A DNA stretch of 64,000 nucleotides from CAXXOK01 sp963675365 (GCA_963675365.2 CAXXVA010000002.1:589744-653743), one strand, 5' to 3'. Shown: positions 33,408-43,316, counted from the stretch's first letter. Notes: generated from the sequence alone by a model not told the origin. Program-made: numbers and translations.

Positions 33408-36400
33408 ATGTATCAGAAGGTCTCCACGGATATGGATTTTGTCAGCCGCGAAAAAAAGGTATCGGAGTTTTGGAAGCGGGAGGACATCATCCGCAAGTCC
33501 TTCAACGTCAACAAAGGCAACGAGCGCTTCACGTTTTTCGACGGCCCGCCGACCGCCAACGGGCGGCCGCACATCGGGCATATCGAAACCCGCGCGTTCA
33601 AGGATTTGATCCCGCGCTTCCATGCCATGAAGGGGCAGGACGTTCTGCGCAAGGCCGGCTGGGATACCCATGGCCTGCCCGTGGAGCTTGAGGTCGAGCG
33701 CCAGTTGAAGCTCGACGGCAAGGACGAGATCGAGCGCTACGGCATCGAGCCGTTCATCGCCAAATGCAAGGAAAGCGTCTGGAAATACCAGAAGGAGTGG
33801 GAGGATATCTCCGACCGCGTCGCCTTCTGGGCGGATATGGACGACCCCTATGTAACCTACCATAACGAATACATCGAAAGCATCTGGTGGAGCCTGAAAA
33901 CTATCTGGGAAAAGGATCTGCTCTACAAGGGCTTCAAGGTCGTGCCCTACTGCCCGCGCTGCGGCACGGCGCTGTCCAGCCACGAAGTGGCCCAGGGCTA
34001 CCAGGAGGTCACCGAGGATTCGGCTATCGTCCGCTTCCGCATCAAGGGGCGGGATAACGCCTTTATCCTGGCGTGGACGACCACGCCGTGGACGCTGCCC
34101 TCAAACGTCGCCCTGTGCGTAAACGCCAAGGAAGATTACGTGGAGCTGTCGCTGCACGGCGAGACGGTGATCCTCGCCCAGGCGCTGGTCGAGAGCGTTT
34201 TCGGCGAGCGTGCCAAAGAGGCGCAGGTCATCTCCATCATGAAAGGCAAAGAGCTTGAGGGCGTGGAGTACGAGCCGCTGTACCGCTTTGACGCCATCGA
34301 ATACCCCCGCGAAAAGGGCTGGTATGTGGTATCGGATGATTACGTCACGCTGACTGACGGCACGGGCATCGTGCACACCGCTCCCGCCTTCGGCGAGGAC
34401 GACGCGCGCCTTGGCCGCAACTACAATCTGCCGTTCGTGCAGCTGGTGGACGCGCAGGGTAAATTCGTCAAAGGCACGCCCTGGGCGGGCGTCCAGGTGA
34501 AGGAAGCCGACCACGTAATCCTCAAAGATTTGCAGGATCGCGGGTTGCTGGTTGCCGCCGTGCCGTTTACGCACAACTATCCGTTCTGCTGGCGCTGCGA
34601 TACCGCGCTTTTGTATTACGCGCGCGCGACCTGGTTCATCGCCATGACCAAGGTGCGCGACAATCTGGTCGCCAACAACCGCTCCGTCAACTGGTATCCC
34701 GATAACATCAAAGACGGCCGTATGGGCAACTTCGTGGAAAACGTGGTGGACTGGGGCCTGTCGCGCGAGCGTTACTGGGGCACGCCGCTGCCCATGTGGA
34801 TCTGCGAGGACGGCCACCAGCACGTCATCGGCAGCCGCAAGGAACTGATCGACATGGCCACCGGCCCGGTGGCGGACGATATCGAGCTGCACCGCCCGTT
34901 TATCGACAACGTGGAAATCACCTGCCCGCAGTGCGGCAAGCCCATGCACCGCGTGCCGGAGGTCATCGACTGCTGGTACGATTCGGGTTCGATGCCCTTT
35001 GCGCAATGGCACTATCCCTTTGAAAACAATGAAGTGTTCGACCAGCGTTTCCCCGCCGATTTCATCTGCGAGGCGGTGGACCAGACGCGCGGGTGGTTTT
35101 ACACGCTGCTTGCGATCTCTACGCTGCTGTTTGAAAAATCCTCGTTTCAAAACTGCCTGGTTTTGGGCCACGTGCAGGACGAAAACGGAAAGAAAATGTC
35201 CAAGCATCTGGGCAATGTCGTCAACCCCTGGGAAGCGCTGGACAAGCACGGGGCCGACGCCGTGCGCTGGTACTTCTACACCACTTCGGCGCCGTGGCTG
35301 CCCTCGCGCTACTCTGATAAAGCGGTCAACGAAGGCCGCCGCAAGTTCCTGTCCACACTGCAGAACGCCTACGCGTTTTTCGTGCTCTACGCCAACATCG
35401 ACAATTTCGATCCCAAGGACCATCCGATGGACAAGGTGGAGCTCACCCTGATGGACAAGTGGATCTTGAGCCGCCTGCACCAGCTTGTCAAACAGGTTGA
35501 CGAAGATCTGACCGCCTACCGCATTCCCGAGCCCGCCGCGGCAATCGAAAAGTTCGTGGACGACCTAAGCAACTGGTACATCCGGCGCGGCCGCGAGCGT
35601 TTCTGGGGCAAGGGCATGGACGGCACCAAGGAAGCGGCGTTTGCGACGCTCTACACGGTGCTTACGACGCTTGCCAAGGTCGTCGCACCGTTTACGCCCT
35701 TCATCGCCGAGGACATCTACCAAAACCTCGTCCGCTCGGTGGATTCATCCGCGCCTGAAAGCATCCACCTGACCCGCTTCCCCCAAGCCGATGAAACGAA
35801 GATCGACGAAAACCTGAACGCGCAGATGGCGTCGCTTTTGGATATCGTCAGCCTCGGCCGTGCCTGCCGCAACGCGTCGGCCCTCAAGGTGCGCCAGCCG
35901 CTCAAGGCCATGTACGTCAAGGGCGCGAAGCTGGACGACGCGTTCGTTTCCCTGCTGGAGGACGAGCTGAACGTTAAAGCGGTCGTCTTTACCGACGACG
36001 CCCGCGCCTTCACCACCTATAACTTAAAACCGCAGATGCGTACCCTCGGCCCGAAGTACGGCAAACTGCTCGGAAAGATCGGCGCGGTACTCAGGGAAGC
36101 CGACGGCAACCATGTGGTGGACGCCTTCAACCGCGGCGAGGTCGTGACATTCAACGTCGAGGGTACGGAAGTCGAACTTGAAAAGGACGACGTCCTCACC
36201 GAAGCCGTGCAGAAGCCGGGCTTTGCCGCGCAGATCGACGGCGACCTGACCGTGGTGCTCGACTGCAACCTCTCTCCCGAGCTGATCGCCGAGGGTTACC
36301 AGCGCGAGGTGGTTTCCAAGCTCCAGACCATGCGCAAGGAAGCGGATTTCGACGTCACCGATCGTATCTACGTCGCCTATCAGGCGGATAGCGAACTTAT

Positions 36401-36653
36401 TGCTGCAATTGATCTGGGAAAAAGCTTTATCATGAATAGTGTGCTTGCGAAGGATATGTTGTATAAGGATCTTGTTAATTTAAGCCGAAATGATGCAAAA
36501 GGCTTAACTTGGAATGATCTGAGCAGAGTTTCATGGGACGAATTAAGTGATACAACTTGGGGGAGCATTTTAACAGCTAAGGTTGGAAAGGGATATCTCC
36601 AAAAATGGGATATCAATGACAAGAAGGCCATTCTATACATAGAAAAGGCTTAA
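33408..36653 (+). CDS. ileS: Isoleucine-tRNA ligase (type 2-like)
   Basis: 1081 residues from ATG 33408, after AGGAGGAG. Class I motifs: GPPTANGRPHIGH (HIGH) near residue 48, GWDTHGLPVE, TTPWTLPSNVAL in the editing domain and KMSKHLGN (KMSKS). Length, KMSKH and lack of a C-terminal zinc-cysteine cluster fit the eukaryote-like type 2 enzyme, which is often less mupirocin-sensitive (family knowledge). The last 80 codons are sharply AT-rich and hold an unusual stretch (LTWNDLSRVSWDELSDTTW) before the normal end. Controlled by the T-box. Confidence 0.95.
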   Translation: MYQKVSTDMDFVSREKKVSEFWKREDIIRKSFNVNKGNERFTFFDGPPTANGRPHIGHIETRAFKDLIPRFHAMKGQDVLRKAGWDTHGLPVELEVERQLKLDGKDEIERYGIEPFIAKCKESVWKYQKEWEDISDRVAFWADMDDPYVTYHNEYIESIWWSLKTIWEKDLLYKGFKVVPYCPRCGTALSSHEVAQGYQEVTEDSAIVRFRIKGRDNAFILAWTTTPWTLPSNVALCVNAKEDYVELSLHGETVILAQALVESVFGERAKEAQVISIMKGKELEGVEYEPLYRFDAIEYPREKGWYVVSDDYVTLTDGTGIVHTAPAFGEDDARLGRNYNLPFVQLVDAQGKFVKGTPWAGVQVKEADHVILKDLQDRGLLVAAVPFTHNYPFCWRCDTALLYYARATWFIAMTKVRDNLVANNRSVNWYPDNIKDGRMGNFVENVVDWGLSRERYWGTPLPMWICEDGHQHVIGSRKELIDMATGPVADDIELHRPFIDNVEITCPQCGKPMHRVPEVIDCWYDSGSMPFAQWHYPFENNEVFDQRFPADFICEAVDQTRGWFYTLLAISTLLFEKSSFQNCLVLGHVQDENGKKMSKHLGNVVNPWEALDKHGADAVRWYFYTTSAPWLPSRYSDKAVNEGRRKFLSTLQNAYAFFVLYANIDNFDPKDHPMDKVELTLMDKWILSRLHQLVKQVDEDLTAYRIPEPAAAIEKFVDDLSNWYIRRGRERFWGKGMDGTKEAAFATLYTVLTTLAKVVAPFTPFIAEDIYQNLVRSVDSSAPESIHLTRFPQADETKIDENLNAQMASLLDIVSLGRACRNASALKVRQPLKAMYVKGAKLDDAFVSLLEDELNVKAVVFTDDARAFTTYNLKPQMRTLGPKYGKLLGKIGAVLREADGNHVVDAFNRGEVVTFNVEGTEVELEKDDVLTEAVQKPGFAAQIDGDLTVVLDCNLSPELIAEGYQREVVSKLQTMRKEADFDVTDRIYVAYQADSELIAAIDLGKSFIMNSVLAKDMLYKDLVNLSRNDAKGLTWNDLSRVSWDELSDTTWGSILTAKVGKGYLQKWDINDKKAILYIEKA

Positions 36654-36716
36654 ATATACTGGCATCATAGATCCATTTTCTTTTTTCGATTACGCTTTAT
36701 TTGAAAGGTGACTATC

Positions 36717-37574
36717 ATGTTCCTTTGCGACCAATGGCAGGATTACGAGGTACTGGACACCGGCGACGGCGAAAAGCTGGAACGGTGGAAGGACGTCGTG
36801 CTCTGCCGTCCCGATCCGCAGGTCATCTGGCCCAAGGCGAACCCGGCGCTGTGGGAGAAGGCCGACGCGCGCTACATCCGATCGGCCACGGGCGGCGGCG
36901 AGTGGGAGTTTTATCAAAAGCTTCCGGACCGCTGGGTGCTCACGCTTGGCAGGCTCAAGTTCTACGTGCGCCCCACGGGCTTCAAGCACACGGGGCTGTT
37001 CCCCGAGCAGGCGGCCAACTGGGAGTTCATGGCGGAGCGCATTAAGAAATCAAACAAACGCCCGATGATTTTAAACCTCTTCGCTTACACCGGCGGGGCG
37101 ACCGTCGCCTGCGCCGCGCAGGGCGCGCACGTCACCCACGTGGACGCTGCCAAAGGCATGACCCAGTGGGCCAAGGAGAACCGCGATCTTTCCGGCATCC
37201 CGGAGGACCGCACCCGTTTTATCATTGAAGACGCAAAAGCGTTTGTCGCCCGAGAGATCCGGCGCGGCAACCGCTACGACGGCATTCTGATGGACCCGCC
37301 CAGCTACGGCCGCGGCCCGGGCGGCGAGGTATGGAAGCTTGAGAGCGAGCTTTACGGCCTGGCCGAACTCTGTGCGCAGGTCCTCAGCGACACGCCGGTG
37401 TTCTACCTGATCAACGGCTACACCACGGGCTTTGCGGCAAGTGTGTTGGGCAATATCCTCACCCGCTGCATGCGCGGCAAAGGCACGGTGGACGCGGGCG
37501 AGCTGGCGCTGCCGGTGACAAGCGGCGGCGTGCTGCCCTGCGGGGCGACCGCGCGGTGGACGCCCGATGTTTAA
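36717..37574 (+). CDS. Class I SAM-dependent methyltransferase, RlmI-like
   Basis: 285 residues from ATG 36717, seven bases after GAAAGGTGA. SAM-binding motif I is LNLFAYTGGATVACAAQGA, motif IV-like MDPPSYGRGPGGEVWKLE. The layout matches the C-terminal catalytic domain of 23S rRNA cytosine-C5 methyltransferases such as RlmI/RlmK, without their PUA domain. It overlaps the pseudouridine synthase gene by 8 bp, suggesting joint rRNA modification. The exact nucleotide target is unknown. Confidence 0.85.
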   Translation: MFLCDQWQDYEVLDTGDGEKLERWKDVVLCRPDPQVIWPKANPALWEKADARYIRSATGGGEWEFYQKLPDRWVLTLGRLKFYVRPTGFKHTGLFPEQAANWEFMAERIKKSNKRPMILNLFAYTGGATVACAAQGAHVTHVDAAKGMTQWAKENRDLSGIPEDRTRFIIEDAKAFVAREIRRGNRYDGILMDPPSYGRGPGGEVWKLESELYGLAELCAQVLSDTPVFYLINGYTTGFAASVLGNILTRCMRGKGTVDAGELALPVTSGGVLPCGATARWTPDV

Positions 37575-38253
37575 GGTCGTCTACGAAGACAATCACCTGC
37601 TGATCGTCGAAAAACCGCCTAATTTGTTAAGCCAGGGCGACGCGACGGGCGATCCCAGCCTGTACGATGAGGCAAAAGACTATATTAAAGAGAAGTATCA
37701 AAAACCGGGCGAGGTTTATCTGGGCCTGGTCCACCGGCTGGACCGCCCTGTAGGCGGACTGGTTGCCCTGGCGCGGACAAGCAAGGCGGCCAGCCGCCTG
37801 TCCGACCAGCTGCGTACCCACGCGATGCAGCGGGAATATCTGGCCGTGGTTCACGGCTCGGATATCGCGCAAAGCGGAACCTGTACGGACTGGCTGCTGG
37901 ATGAAAGCGGCACCGTACGCGTGGTGCCGCAGGGCACGCATAACGCCAAAGAAGCGATACTCCATTGGGAAACCCTTGGCAAACAAGGCGATACGGCGCT
38001 CCTGCATATCCGCTTGGAAACCGGGCGCAAGCACCAGATCCGCGTGCAGCTTGCCAATATGAATCACCCCATCGTGCAGGACATGCGCTACGGGAACGAC
38101 GCCCCCGGCGATCCCATCGCCCTTTGGGGCGCGGTGCTGCGGCTGACGCATCCGACAAAAAAAGAAGCGATGACGTTCCTGTCTAGGCCGCAAGGCAAGG
38201 CCTTCGCGGCGTTTGGCGCGGACGTCGATACATTCTTAAACGAGGCAATTTAA
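37567..38253 (+). CDS. RluA family pseudouridine synthase
   Basis: 228 residues. Begins FKVVYEDNHLLIVEKPPNLLSQ, the family start, with the catalytic Asp in VHRLDRPVGGLVALARTSKAA and the C-terminal LETGRKHQIRVQLAN motif. It isomerises uridine in rRNA or tRNA. No S4 RNA-binding domain is present, as in short RluA-type members. The stop overlaps the tgt start by one base (TAATG). Confidence 0.9.
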   Translation: MFKVVYEDNHLLIVEKPPNLLSQGDATGDPSLYDEAKDYIKEKYQKPGEVYLGLVHRLDRPVGGLVALARTSKAASRLSDQLRTHAMQREYLAVVHGSDIAQSGTCTDWLLDESGTVRVVPQGTHNAKEAILHWETLGKQGDTALLHIRLETGRKHQIRVQLANMNHPIVQDMRYGNDAPGDPIALWGAVLRLTHPTKKEAMTFLSRPQGKAFAAFGADVDTFLNEAI

Positions 38254-39377
38254 TGAAAAAATTTTCCTTCGAGGTTACCAAGCGCTGCAAGCAGACCGGC
38301 GCGCGCCTCGGCGTTCTCAAAACGCCGCACGGCGATATCCACACGCCCGTGTATATGCCTGTGGGTACCGCCGCGACCGTTAAGGCCATGACCCCCCGGG
38401 AGCTGAAAGAGATCGGCGCGGAGATCATCCTCTCCAATACCTATCATCTGCACCTGCGCCCCGGCGAAGACCTGATCAAAGAGGCGGGCGGATTACACCG
38501 CTTTATGGGCTGGGATCGGCCCATCCTGACCGATTCGGGCGGGTTTCAGGTGTTTTCGTTATCCGATATCCGCAAGGTCAAGGAGGAGGGCGTCGCCTTT
38601 CAGAGCCATCTGGACGGCAGCCGACGCTTCATTTCCCCCGAAGTGAGCATGGATATCCAGCACGCGCTTGGCGCGGATATCATGATGGCGTTTGACGTGT
38701 GTACCGCCTACCCATGCACCCACGACGAGGCGGAGGACGCCATGGAGCGCACCCACCGCTGGGCGGAGCGCTGCAAGGCGCACCATGCGGACGGGGGTCA
38801 GGTGCTGTTCGGCATCGTGCAGGGCGCGTTCTTTGAGGATTTGCGCGTGAAAAGCGCCAAAGCGCTGACTGATATGGACTTCTTCGGCTACGGCATCGGG
38901 GGCCTGAGCGTGGGCGAACCCAAGCCCGTAATGTACGATATGCTGGAAACCATCATGCCGCATATGCCGGAGGAAAAGCCGCGATACCTGATGGGCGTCG
39001 GCTCGCCGGACTGCCTGATCGAAGGGGTGCTGCGCGGCGTGGATATGTTCGACTGTGTGCTCGCCACCCGAATCGCCCGCAACGGCACCTGCTTTACCTC
39101 CGGGGGGCGCGTGGTGATCAAAAACGCCAAATACGCCCGCGATTTCGGTCCGCTGGACGAGGAGTGCGATTGCTATACCTGCCGCAATTTCAGCCGCGCG
39201 TACATCCGCCACCTGTTCAAGGCGGGGGAGATTACCGGGGCAAGGCTTGCGTCCATCCACAACCTGCGCTTTTTGCTGCGCTTAATGGAAAACGTGCGGC
39301 AGGCGATCCTGGAGGACCGCCTGATGGACTTCCGCAATGAATTTTTCTCGAAATATGATATGACGAAGAATTTTTAA
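38253..39377 (+). CDS. tgt: Queuine tRNA-ribosyltransferase
   Basis: 374 residues, the normal bacterial length. LTDSGGFQVFSL contains the substrate Asp, GVDMFDCVLATRIARNGT the nucleophilic Asp, and CDCYTCRNFSRAYIRHLFK the zinc site (three Cys and a His). It swaps guanine 34 for preQ1 in GUN anticodons. No queA or preQ1 synthesis gene is in the window, so the source of preQ1 (or queuine) is outside or salvaged. It converges on the next gene with a 4-bp overlap of stops. Confidence 0.96.
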   Translation: MKKFSFEVTKRCKQTGARLGVLKTPHGDIHTPVYMPVGTAATVKAMTPRELKEIGAEIILSNTYHLHLRPGEDLIKEAGGLHRFMGWDRPILTDSGGFQVFSLSDIRKVKEEGVAFQSHLDGSRRFISPEVSMDIQHALGADIMMAFDVCTAYPCTHDEAEDAMERTHRWAERCKAHHADGGQVLFGIVQGAFFEDLRVKSAKALTDMDFFGYGIGGLSVGEPKPVMYDMLETIMPHMPEEKPRYLMGVGSPDCLIEGVLRGVDMFDCVLATRIARNGTCFTSGGRVVIKNAKYARDFGPLDEECDCYTCRNFSRAYIRHLFKAGEITGARLASIHNLRFLLRLMENVRQAILEDRLMDFRNEFFSKYDMTKNF

Positions 39378-40567
39378 TAGAAATCCAGCATAAACAGCCG
39401 CTTTTTGTGGAACACCTTTCCAAGTGCCGCTTCGTTGCTGTAAATTTCCACATCGGGTTTGTAAGAGGCTTCCTCAAGGCTTAAAAAACCGAACACAAGC
39501 TGGGTGAAGGCCTGCACGGAAACGCGCAGGTCCGACTTTTGATCGCAGCGCGTAACGCTAACAGCGCCGTCCTTTGTATACCGCACGGCGTAGCAGCCCG
39601 TGTTTTCCGGCAGGAAGCCGTCGTCAACATACACGCTGTATGCTCCGTCTTCAGCCGGATGACGCATGCCCTTGAGGATATTTTCCACATGCAGCACGCG
39701 CGCCATAGGCCGCTGTGCGACGGAGATTTCGATGGCGCTGGCATCTTCCACCAGCGACGACAGGGGAAGGTTATCCGGGAGAAGCATTTGCAAGTCTTTG
39801 GCCTGTCCGTTATAGCGATGCAGAAAACTCATTAAATCGTCCAGCCCCTGCTTGCCAATAAATGCGTAATCACGCACCCAGAGCGTACGGTCATACGGCG
39901 TTTTGCCTGCCAAAAAGCTAAATACGGCATACGCGGTATCCTGCCCGTTTTGGGAGAGCACATACCAGTAATTTTCAGCCTTGCGGGGTTCGGCGATGGC
40001 AAAGCGGGCCCAGCTCTGCTCATCGCGGGCCGCCATGAAGCTGTATTGCTTTGCAAAGGCGTTGTAAATGGGCATGAGCGCCGCCGTGCCCTCTGCCGGG
40101 GTCAGCATACGCGCCGCGGGCGGGGTTTCGGGCTTGAACGCTTTCAGCGCGCCGATGGGGAAGCTCGCCTTTTTGTGCTCGTAGCAAAGCTCATACCCGA
40201 ACTTGCGGTAAAACGCGTGGGAAAACGGATACAGTGCGGAAACCAGTTTACCCTCCGCGCGGTCGGCCATGAGGATATGCTTAAACAACGCACGTACATG
40301 CCCCTGTCCACGGGAAGCGGGATCGCTGGCTACGCCGCCCACGCCGCGCGCGGGCGCGATATTTCCATCCAAATACACAGGCAGATCGTGGTTGGTCAGC
40401 GTCGCGGCCAGCCTGCCGCCTTCGTCAAAGAAACCCCAGCGGTCCGGTTTGTAGCGCTCCTTTTCCAGCTTTTCCTGCCGGTCGTCCGCGACCGGGAAGA
40501 CGAACGACAGCGATTCCAGCATTTCGCCCGCCAGATATTCTTCCGGCGTCAGTTTTCTGATCTCCAT
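39374..40567 (-). CDS. Eis-like GNAT acetyltransferase with sterol-carrier-type C domain
   Basis: 397 residues from ATG 40567, after AAGGAAGG; the upstream frame lacks a ribosome site. N-terminal GNAT domain with VGGVASDPASRGQGHVRALFKHIL, a second GNAT-like central domain and a C-terminal SCP2-like domain (SVTRCDQKSDLRVSVQAFTQLVFGF). This three-part layout is that of Eis, which acetylates amines including some aminoglycosides; many homologues act on unknown amines. The C-terminal carboxylate needed by Eis is the residue sequence MLDFY. Confidence 0.88.
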   Translation of the reverse strand: MEIRKLTPEEYLAGEMLESLSFVFPVADDRQEKLEKERYKPDRWGFFDEGGRLAATLTNHDLPVYLDGNIAPARGVGGVASDPASRGQGHVRALFKHILMADRAEGKLVSALYPFSHAFYRKFGYELCYEHKKASFPIGALKAFKPETPPAARMLTPAEGTAALMPIYNAFAKQYSFMAARDEQSWARFAIAEPRKAENYWYVLSQNGQDTAYAVFSFLAGKTPYDRTLWVRDYAFIGKQGLDDLMSFLHRYNGQAKDLQMLLPDNLPLSSLVEDASAIEISVAQRPMARVLHVENILKGMRHPAEDGAYSVYVDDGFLPENTGCYAVRYTKDGAVSVTRCDQKSDLRVSVQAFTQLVFGFLSLEEASYKPDVEIYSNEAALGKVFHKKRLFMLDFY

Positions 40568-40696
40568 ATTGCTACCTTCCTTATGGTATCTGTAACAATT
40601 TCTGTTTGACGTAACAGTTTGCTTTTCCTGCTTGACGGACGGCCGAACGTGCGGGATACTCAAAGGGATGAAACGGACAGAGGAAGGATTTGCGGA

Positions 40697-42145
40697 ATGA
40701 AGCGCTGGATGATCGTCGTGTTGATCGCCGTGCTATGTGCGGCCGGGCTGCTTGTGTTTCTTCTGCGTCCATTCGCACCCTTGGAAACGCCGCAGGCGGG
40801 CGATACGCTTCTGTCCGCCGCCGAAGGGCTGGACGAGATCGTTATCGACGCGGTGTTCGATCCCAATACGCAGACCCTTTCCGTTTCGCAGACCTTTACG
40901 CTGCAAAACCGCACCGGCAGCCCTTTGACGGAGCTTGTACTGCGTACTTATGCCGCGGCGATGCGCGACGAGGAATACGCCCCGTCCGCCACCGAGGAAC
41001 TGCACAGCCTGAGCTATCCGGACGGCTTTTCCGCCGGCGGAATCGAGATCACATCGCAGGATCTTTCCTATTATTATGAAGACGACGCGCAGACCGTGCT
41101 CATTGTCGCGCTGGATTCCGTTTGGGAAAGCGGAGAGTGGATAACCTTGACGCTTGATTATACCCTCGATATTCCCGACGCGGCGTACCGCTTCGGCGTC
41201 TCCGGCGGCGTGTACGCCTTTGGCAACGCGTTTGTGATTCCCGCGTATGAGGCGGACGGCGAGTACTTCACCGCGCCGTACTATTCCATCGGCGATCCGT
41301 TTTTAAGTATTTGCCGGAATTATATCGTCAGCGTTACCGTGCCGCAGGGGTATGCCGCCGCGGGCAGCGGAACCGCCGTCACAGACGGACAGACCACCAC
41401 GTTCACCGCGCTTGCTTCACGTGATTTCGCTCTTTGTATCAGCCAGAATTATCATAAAGCCGAGACCCTGCAAAACGACGTACTGATTCAAGCGTATGCC
41501 AATACGCAGGCCGACGCCGACGCGATGCTCTCGGTCGCCCAAAAGGCGATGCGCGTCTATGCCTCTCTTTTCGGCGCGTACCCCTACCCGAGCTTCACGC
41601 TGGCGGAGGCGGGCCTGCCGTTTGACGGCATGAGCTATCCGTCCTTTGCCATGATCGCCTCCGATACCCTGCAAAAAGACGACGAGGGCAGGGAGATCCG
41701 CGTCGCGCGGGAGATCGCCAAGCAGTGGTTCCAGGCGGTCGCCGGTTCGGATAACTACAAACAGCCCTGGCAGCACGAAGCGCTTGCGGAATACGCGCTG
41801 CTAAGGTACTGGGAGGAAATCCACGGCGCAGCCGCACGGGAAGCCTTGCAGTACAGCCGCGTGGATACTGCCATGCGCTTGACCGTCTCCGGCCTGACCC
41901 CCGGCAGCCCGCTTGATTACTTCTACAACTGGAGCGAGTACCAGACCATCGTCTGGTATCGCGGCGCGGCGGCCATGACGGCGCTTGAGATGGCGCTTGA
42001 TGGTCAACTTGACGAATTCCTTGCCGCATATTATGATACCTATGCGTTTCAGATTGCATCGCGAGCCGATTTCGAGCGAATGCTGTCTGATTTTTCAGGT
42101 GAAGACTGGTCTCCGCTGCTGAGCGATTATTTGGACACGATTTAG
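40697..42145 (+). CDS. M1-peptidase-like membrane protein with lost zinc ligands
   Basis: 482 residues from ATG 40697, after AGGAAGG. An N-terminal signal anchor (IVVLIAVLCAAGLLVFLL) precedes a beta-sandwich domain and an M1 (gluzincin) core. The HEXXH site reads REIAK (338-342) in VAREIAKQWF, so both His ligands are Arg and Lys, while Glu339 and the third ligand Glu361 (HEALAEY) keep the exact x18 spacing. It is therefore probably a catalytically dead homologue with a binding role. It is followed by a glycosyltransferase-GtrA gene. Confidence 0.82.
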   Translation: MKRWMIVVLIAVLCAAGLLVFLLRPFAPLETPQAGDTLLSAAEGLDEIVIDAVFDPNTQTLSVSQTFTLQNRTGSPLTELVLRTYAAAMRDEEYAPSATEELHSLSYPDGFSAGGIEITSQDLSYYYEDDAQTVLIVALDSVWESGEWITLTLDYTLDIPDAAYRFGVSGGVYAFGNAFVIPAYEADGEYFTAPYYSIGDPFLSICRNYIVSVTVPQGYAAAGSGTAVTDGQTTTFTALASRDFALCISQNYHKAETLQNDVLIQAYANTQADADAMLSVAQKAMRVYASLFGAYPYPSFTLAEAGLPFDGMSYPSFAMIASDTLQKDDEGREIRVAREIAKQWFQAVAGSDNYKQPWQHEALAEYALLRYWEEIHGAAAREALQYSRVDTAMRLTVSGLTPGSPLDYFYNWSEYQTIVWYRGAAAMTALEMALDGQLDEFLAAYYDTYAFQIASRADFERMLSDFSGEDWSPLLSDYLDTI

Positions 42146-42167
42146 TGTTTTGAAGGGAAGTTGCCCA

Positions 42168-43316
42168 ATGCCAACAAAGACCGCTTCGGATATCGCCGTC
42201 CTCATTCCCGCCTATCAGCCGGATAACAGGCTGGGTCCCTATGTGGAACAGCTGGTCGGCGCGGGCGTGAAGACGATCGTTGTCGTGGACGACGGATCGG
42301 GCCCGGATTACGACGGTGTTTTCGGCGGCGCGGAGCAGTACCCGGAAGCAACCGTGCTGCGGTATCCCGCCAATCACGGCAAGGGCTACGCGCTGCGTTA
42401 CGGCATGGAATATATTCAAAAAAGCTGTTCCGACTGTAAGTATATCGTCACCGCCGACAGCGACGGCCAGCACACCGTGACCGATATCCTGCGCATGGCC
42501 GACGCCCTGCGGGAGGACGCCACGGGCCTCCTTTTAGGCACGCGCGATTTCACCAGCCCGAACGTTCCGCCCAAAAGCCGCATGGGCAACCGCATCACCT
42601 GCCGGGTGTTCCAGGCGCTTTACGGTCAGAAAATCACCGATACGCAAACGGGCCTGCGCGGATTTGCCTTTGCAATGATCCCGCACATGCTGCAAATCAA
42701 GGGCGACCGCTACGAGTATGAGATGAACCAGCTCATCCATTGCTCGATCGAGCACATCCCCCTGCGTACGCTTCCCATCGAAACCGTGTACGAAGACAAC
42801 AACGCGGGCAGCCATTTCCGCGCCTTTGCGGACAGCTGGCGCATTTACCGCCTCATTCTGGCCCGCTTTGTACGCTTCACCGCTTCGTCCATTATCAGCT
42901 TTCTGGTGGATTACGGCCTGTTCCTGCTGATCAACTCGCTGTTGAAAACCTACGCGCCGGCGCTGGACAAGCACCTGAGCATTTGGTTTGTTAGCTTTAT
43001 CGCCCGTATCGCCATTGCGGCGGGGGCCGCGCGCGTGGTCAGCGCCACGGTCAATTACCTGATCAACAAACGCATGGTCTTTTTCAGCCGTGCCGCGACG
43101 CTTCGGTCGTTTTTTCGCTATGCCGTTACGGTGGTACTGATCATCGCGCTGTCGTCGGGGATCGTCTCGTCGCTCAATATCGGATTTGGCTGGAGCGAGA
43201 CCCTGACCAAGATCCCCGTGGACCTTTTGCTGTTCTTTGTCAGTTACTATCTGCAGCGCAAGTGGGTGTTCGACGCGGCGATGGCGCGGGAACACGCGGG
43301 GAAGAAAAATGGATAA
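42168..43316 (+). CDS. Fusion of family 2 glycosyltransferase and GtrA-type membrane domain
   Basis: 382 residues from ATG 42168, after AAGGGAAG. Residues 1-225 form a GT2 domain: VLIPAYQPDN, IVVVDDGSG, and TADSDGQHTVTDIL (the DxD-type motif), like polyprenyl-phosphate sugar transferases. Residues 240-375 hold four membrane segments of the GtrA family (RFTASSIISFLVDYGLFLL; TVNYLINKRMVFF), proposed to flip lipid-linked sugars. The fusion suggests making and translocating a lipid-linked sugar for surface glycans. It overlaps the next small gene by 8 bp. Confidence 0.92.
   Translation: MPTKTASDIAVLIPAYQPDNRLGPYVEQLVGAGVKTIVVVDDGSGPDYDGVFGGAEQYPEATVLRYPANHGKGYALRYGMEYIQKSCSDCKYIVTADSDGQHTVTDILRMADALREDATGLLLGTRDFTSPNVPPKSRMGNRITCRVFQALYGQKITDTQTGLRGFAFAMIPHMLQIKGDRYEYEMNQLIHCSIEHIPLRTLPIETVYEDNNAGSHFRAFADSWRIYRLILARFVRFTASSIISFLVDYGLFLLINSLLKTYAPALDKHLSIWFVSFIARIAIAAGAARVVSATVNYLINKRMVFFSRAATLRSFFRYAVTVVLIIALSSGIVSSLNIGFGWSETLTKIPVDLLLFFVSYYLQRKWVFDAAMAREHAGKKNG

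Noticed and set aside
34101..35480. Minus-strand 459-codon frame opposite ileS
   Set aside because: Shadow of a conserved tRNA synthetase; no recognisable domain.
39374..40567. Aminoglycoside resistance gene (eis)
   Set aside because: The fold matches the Eis family, but most homologues act on other amines, and nothing here shows resistance.
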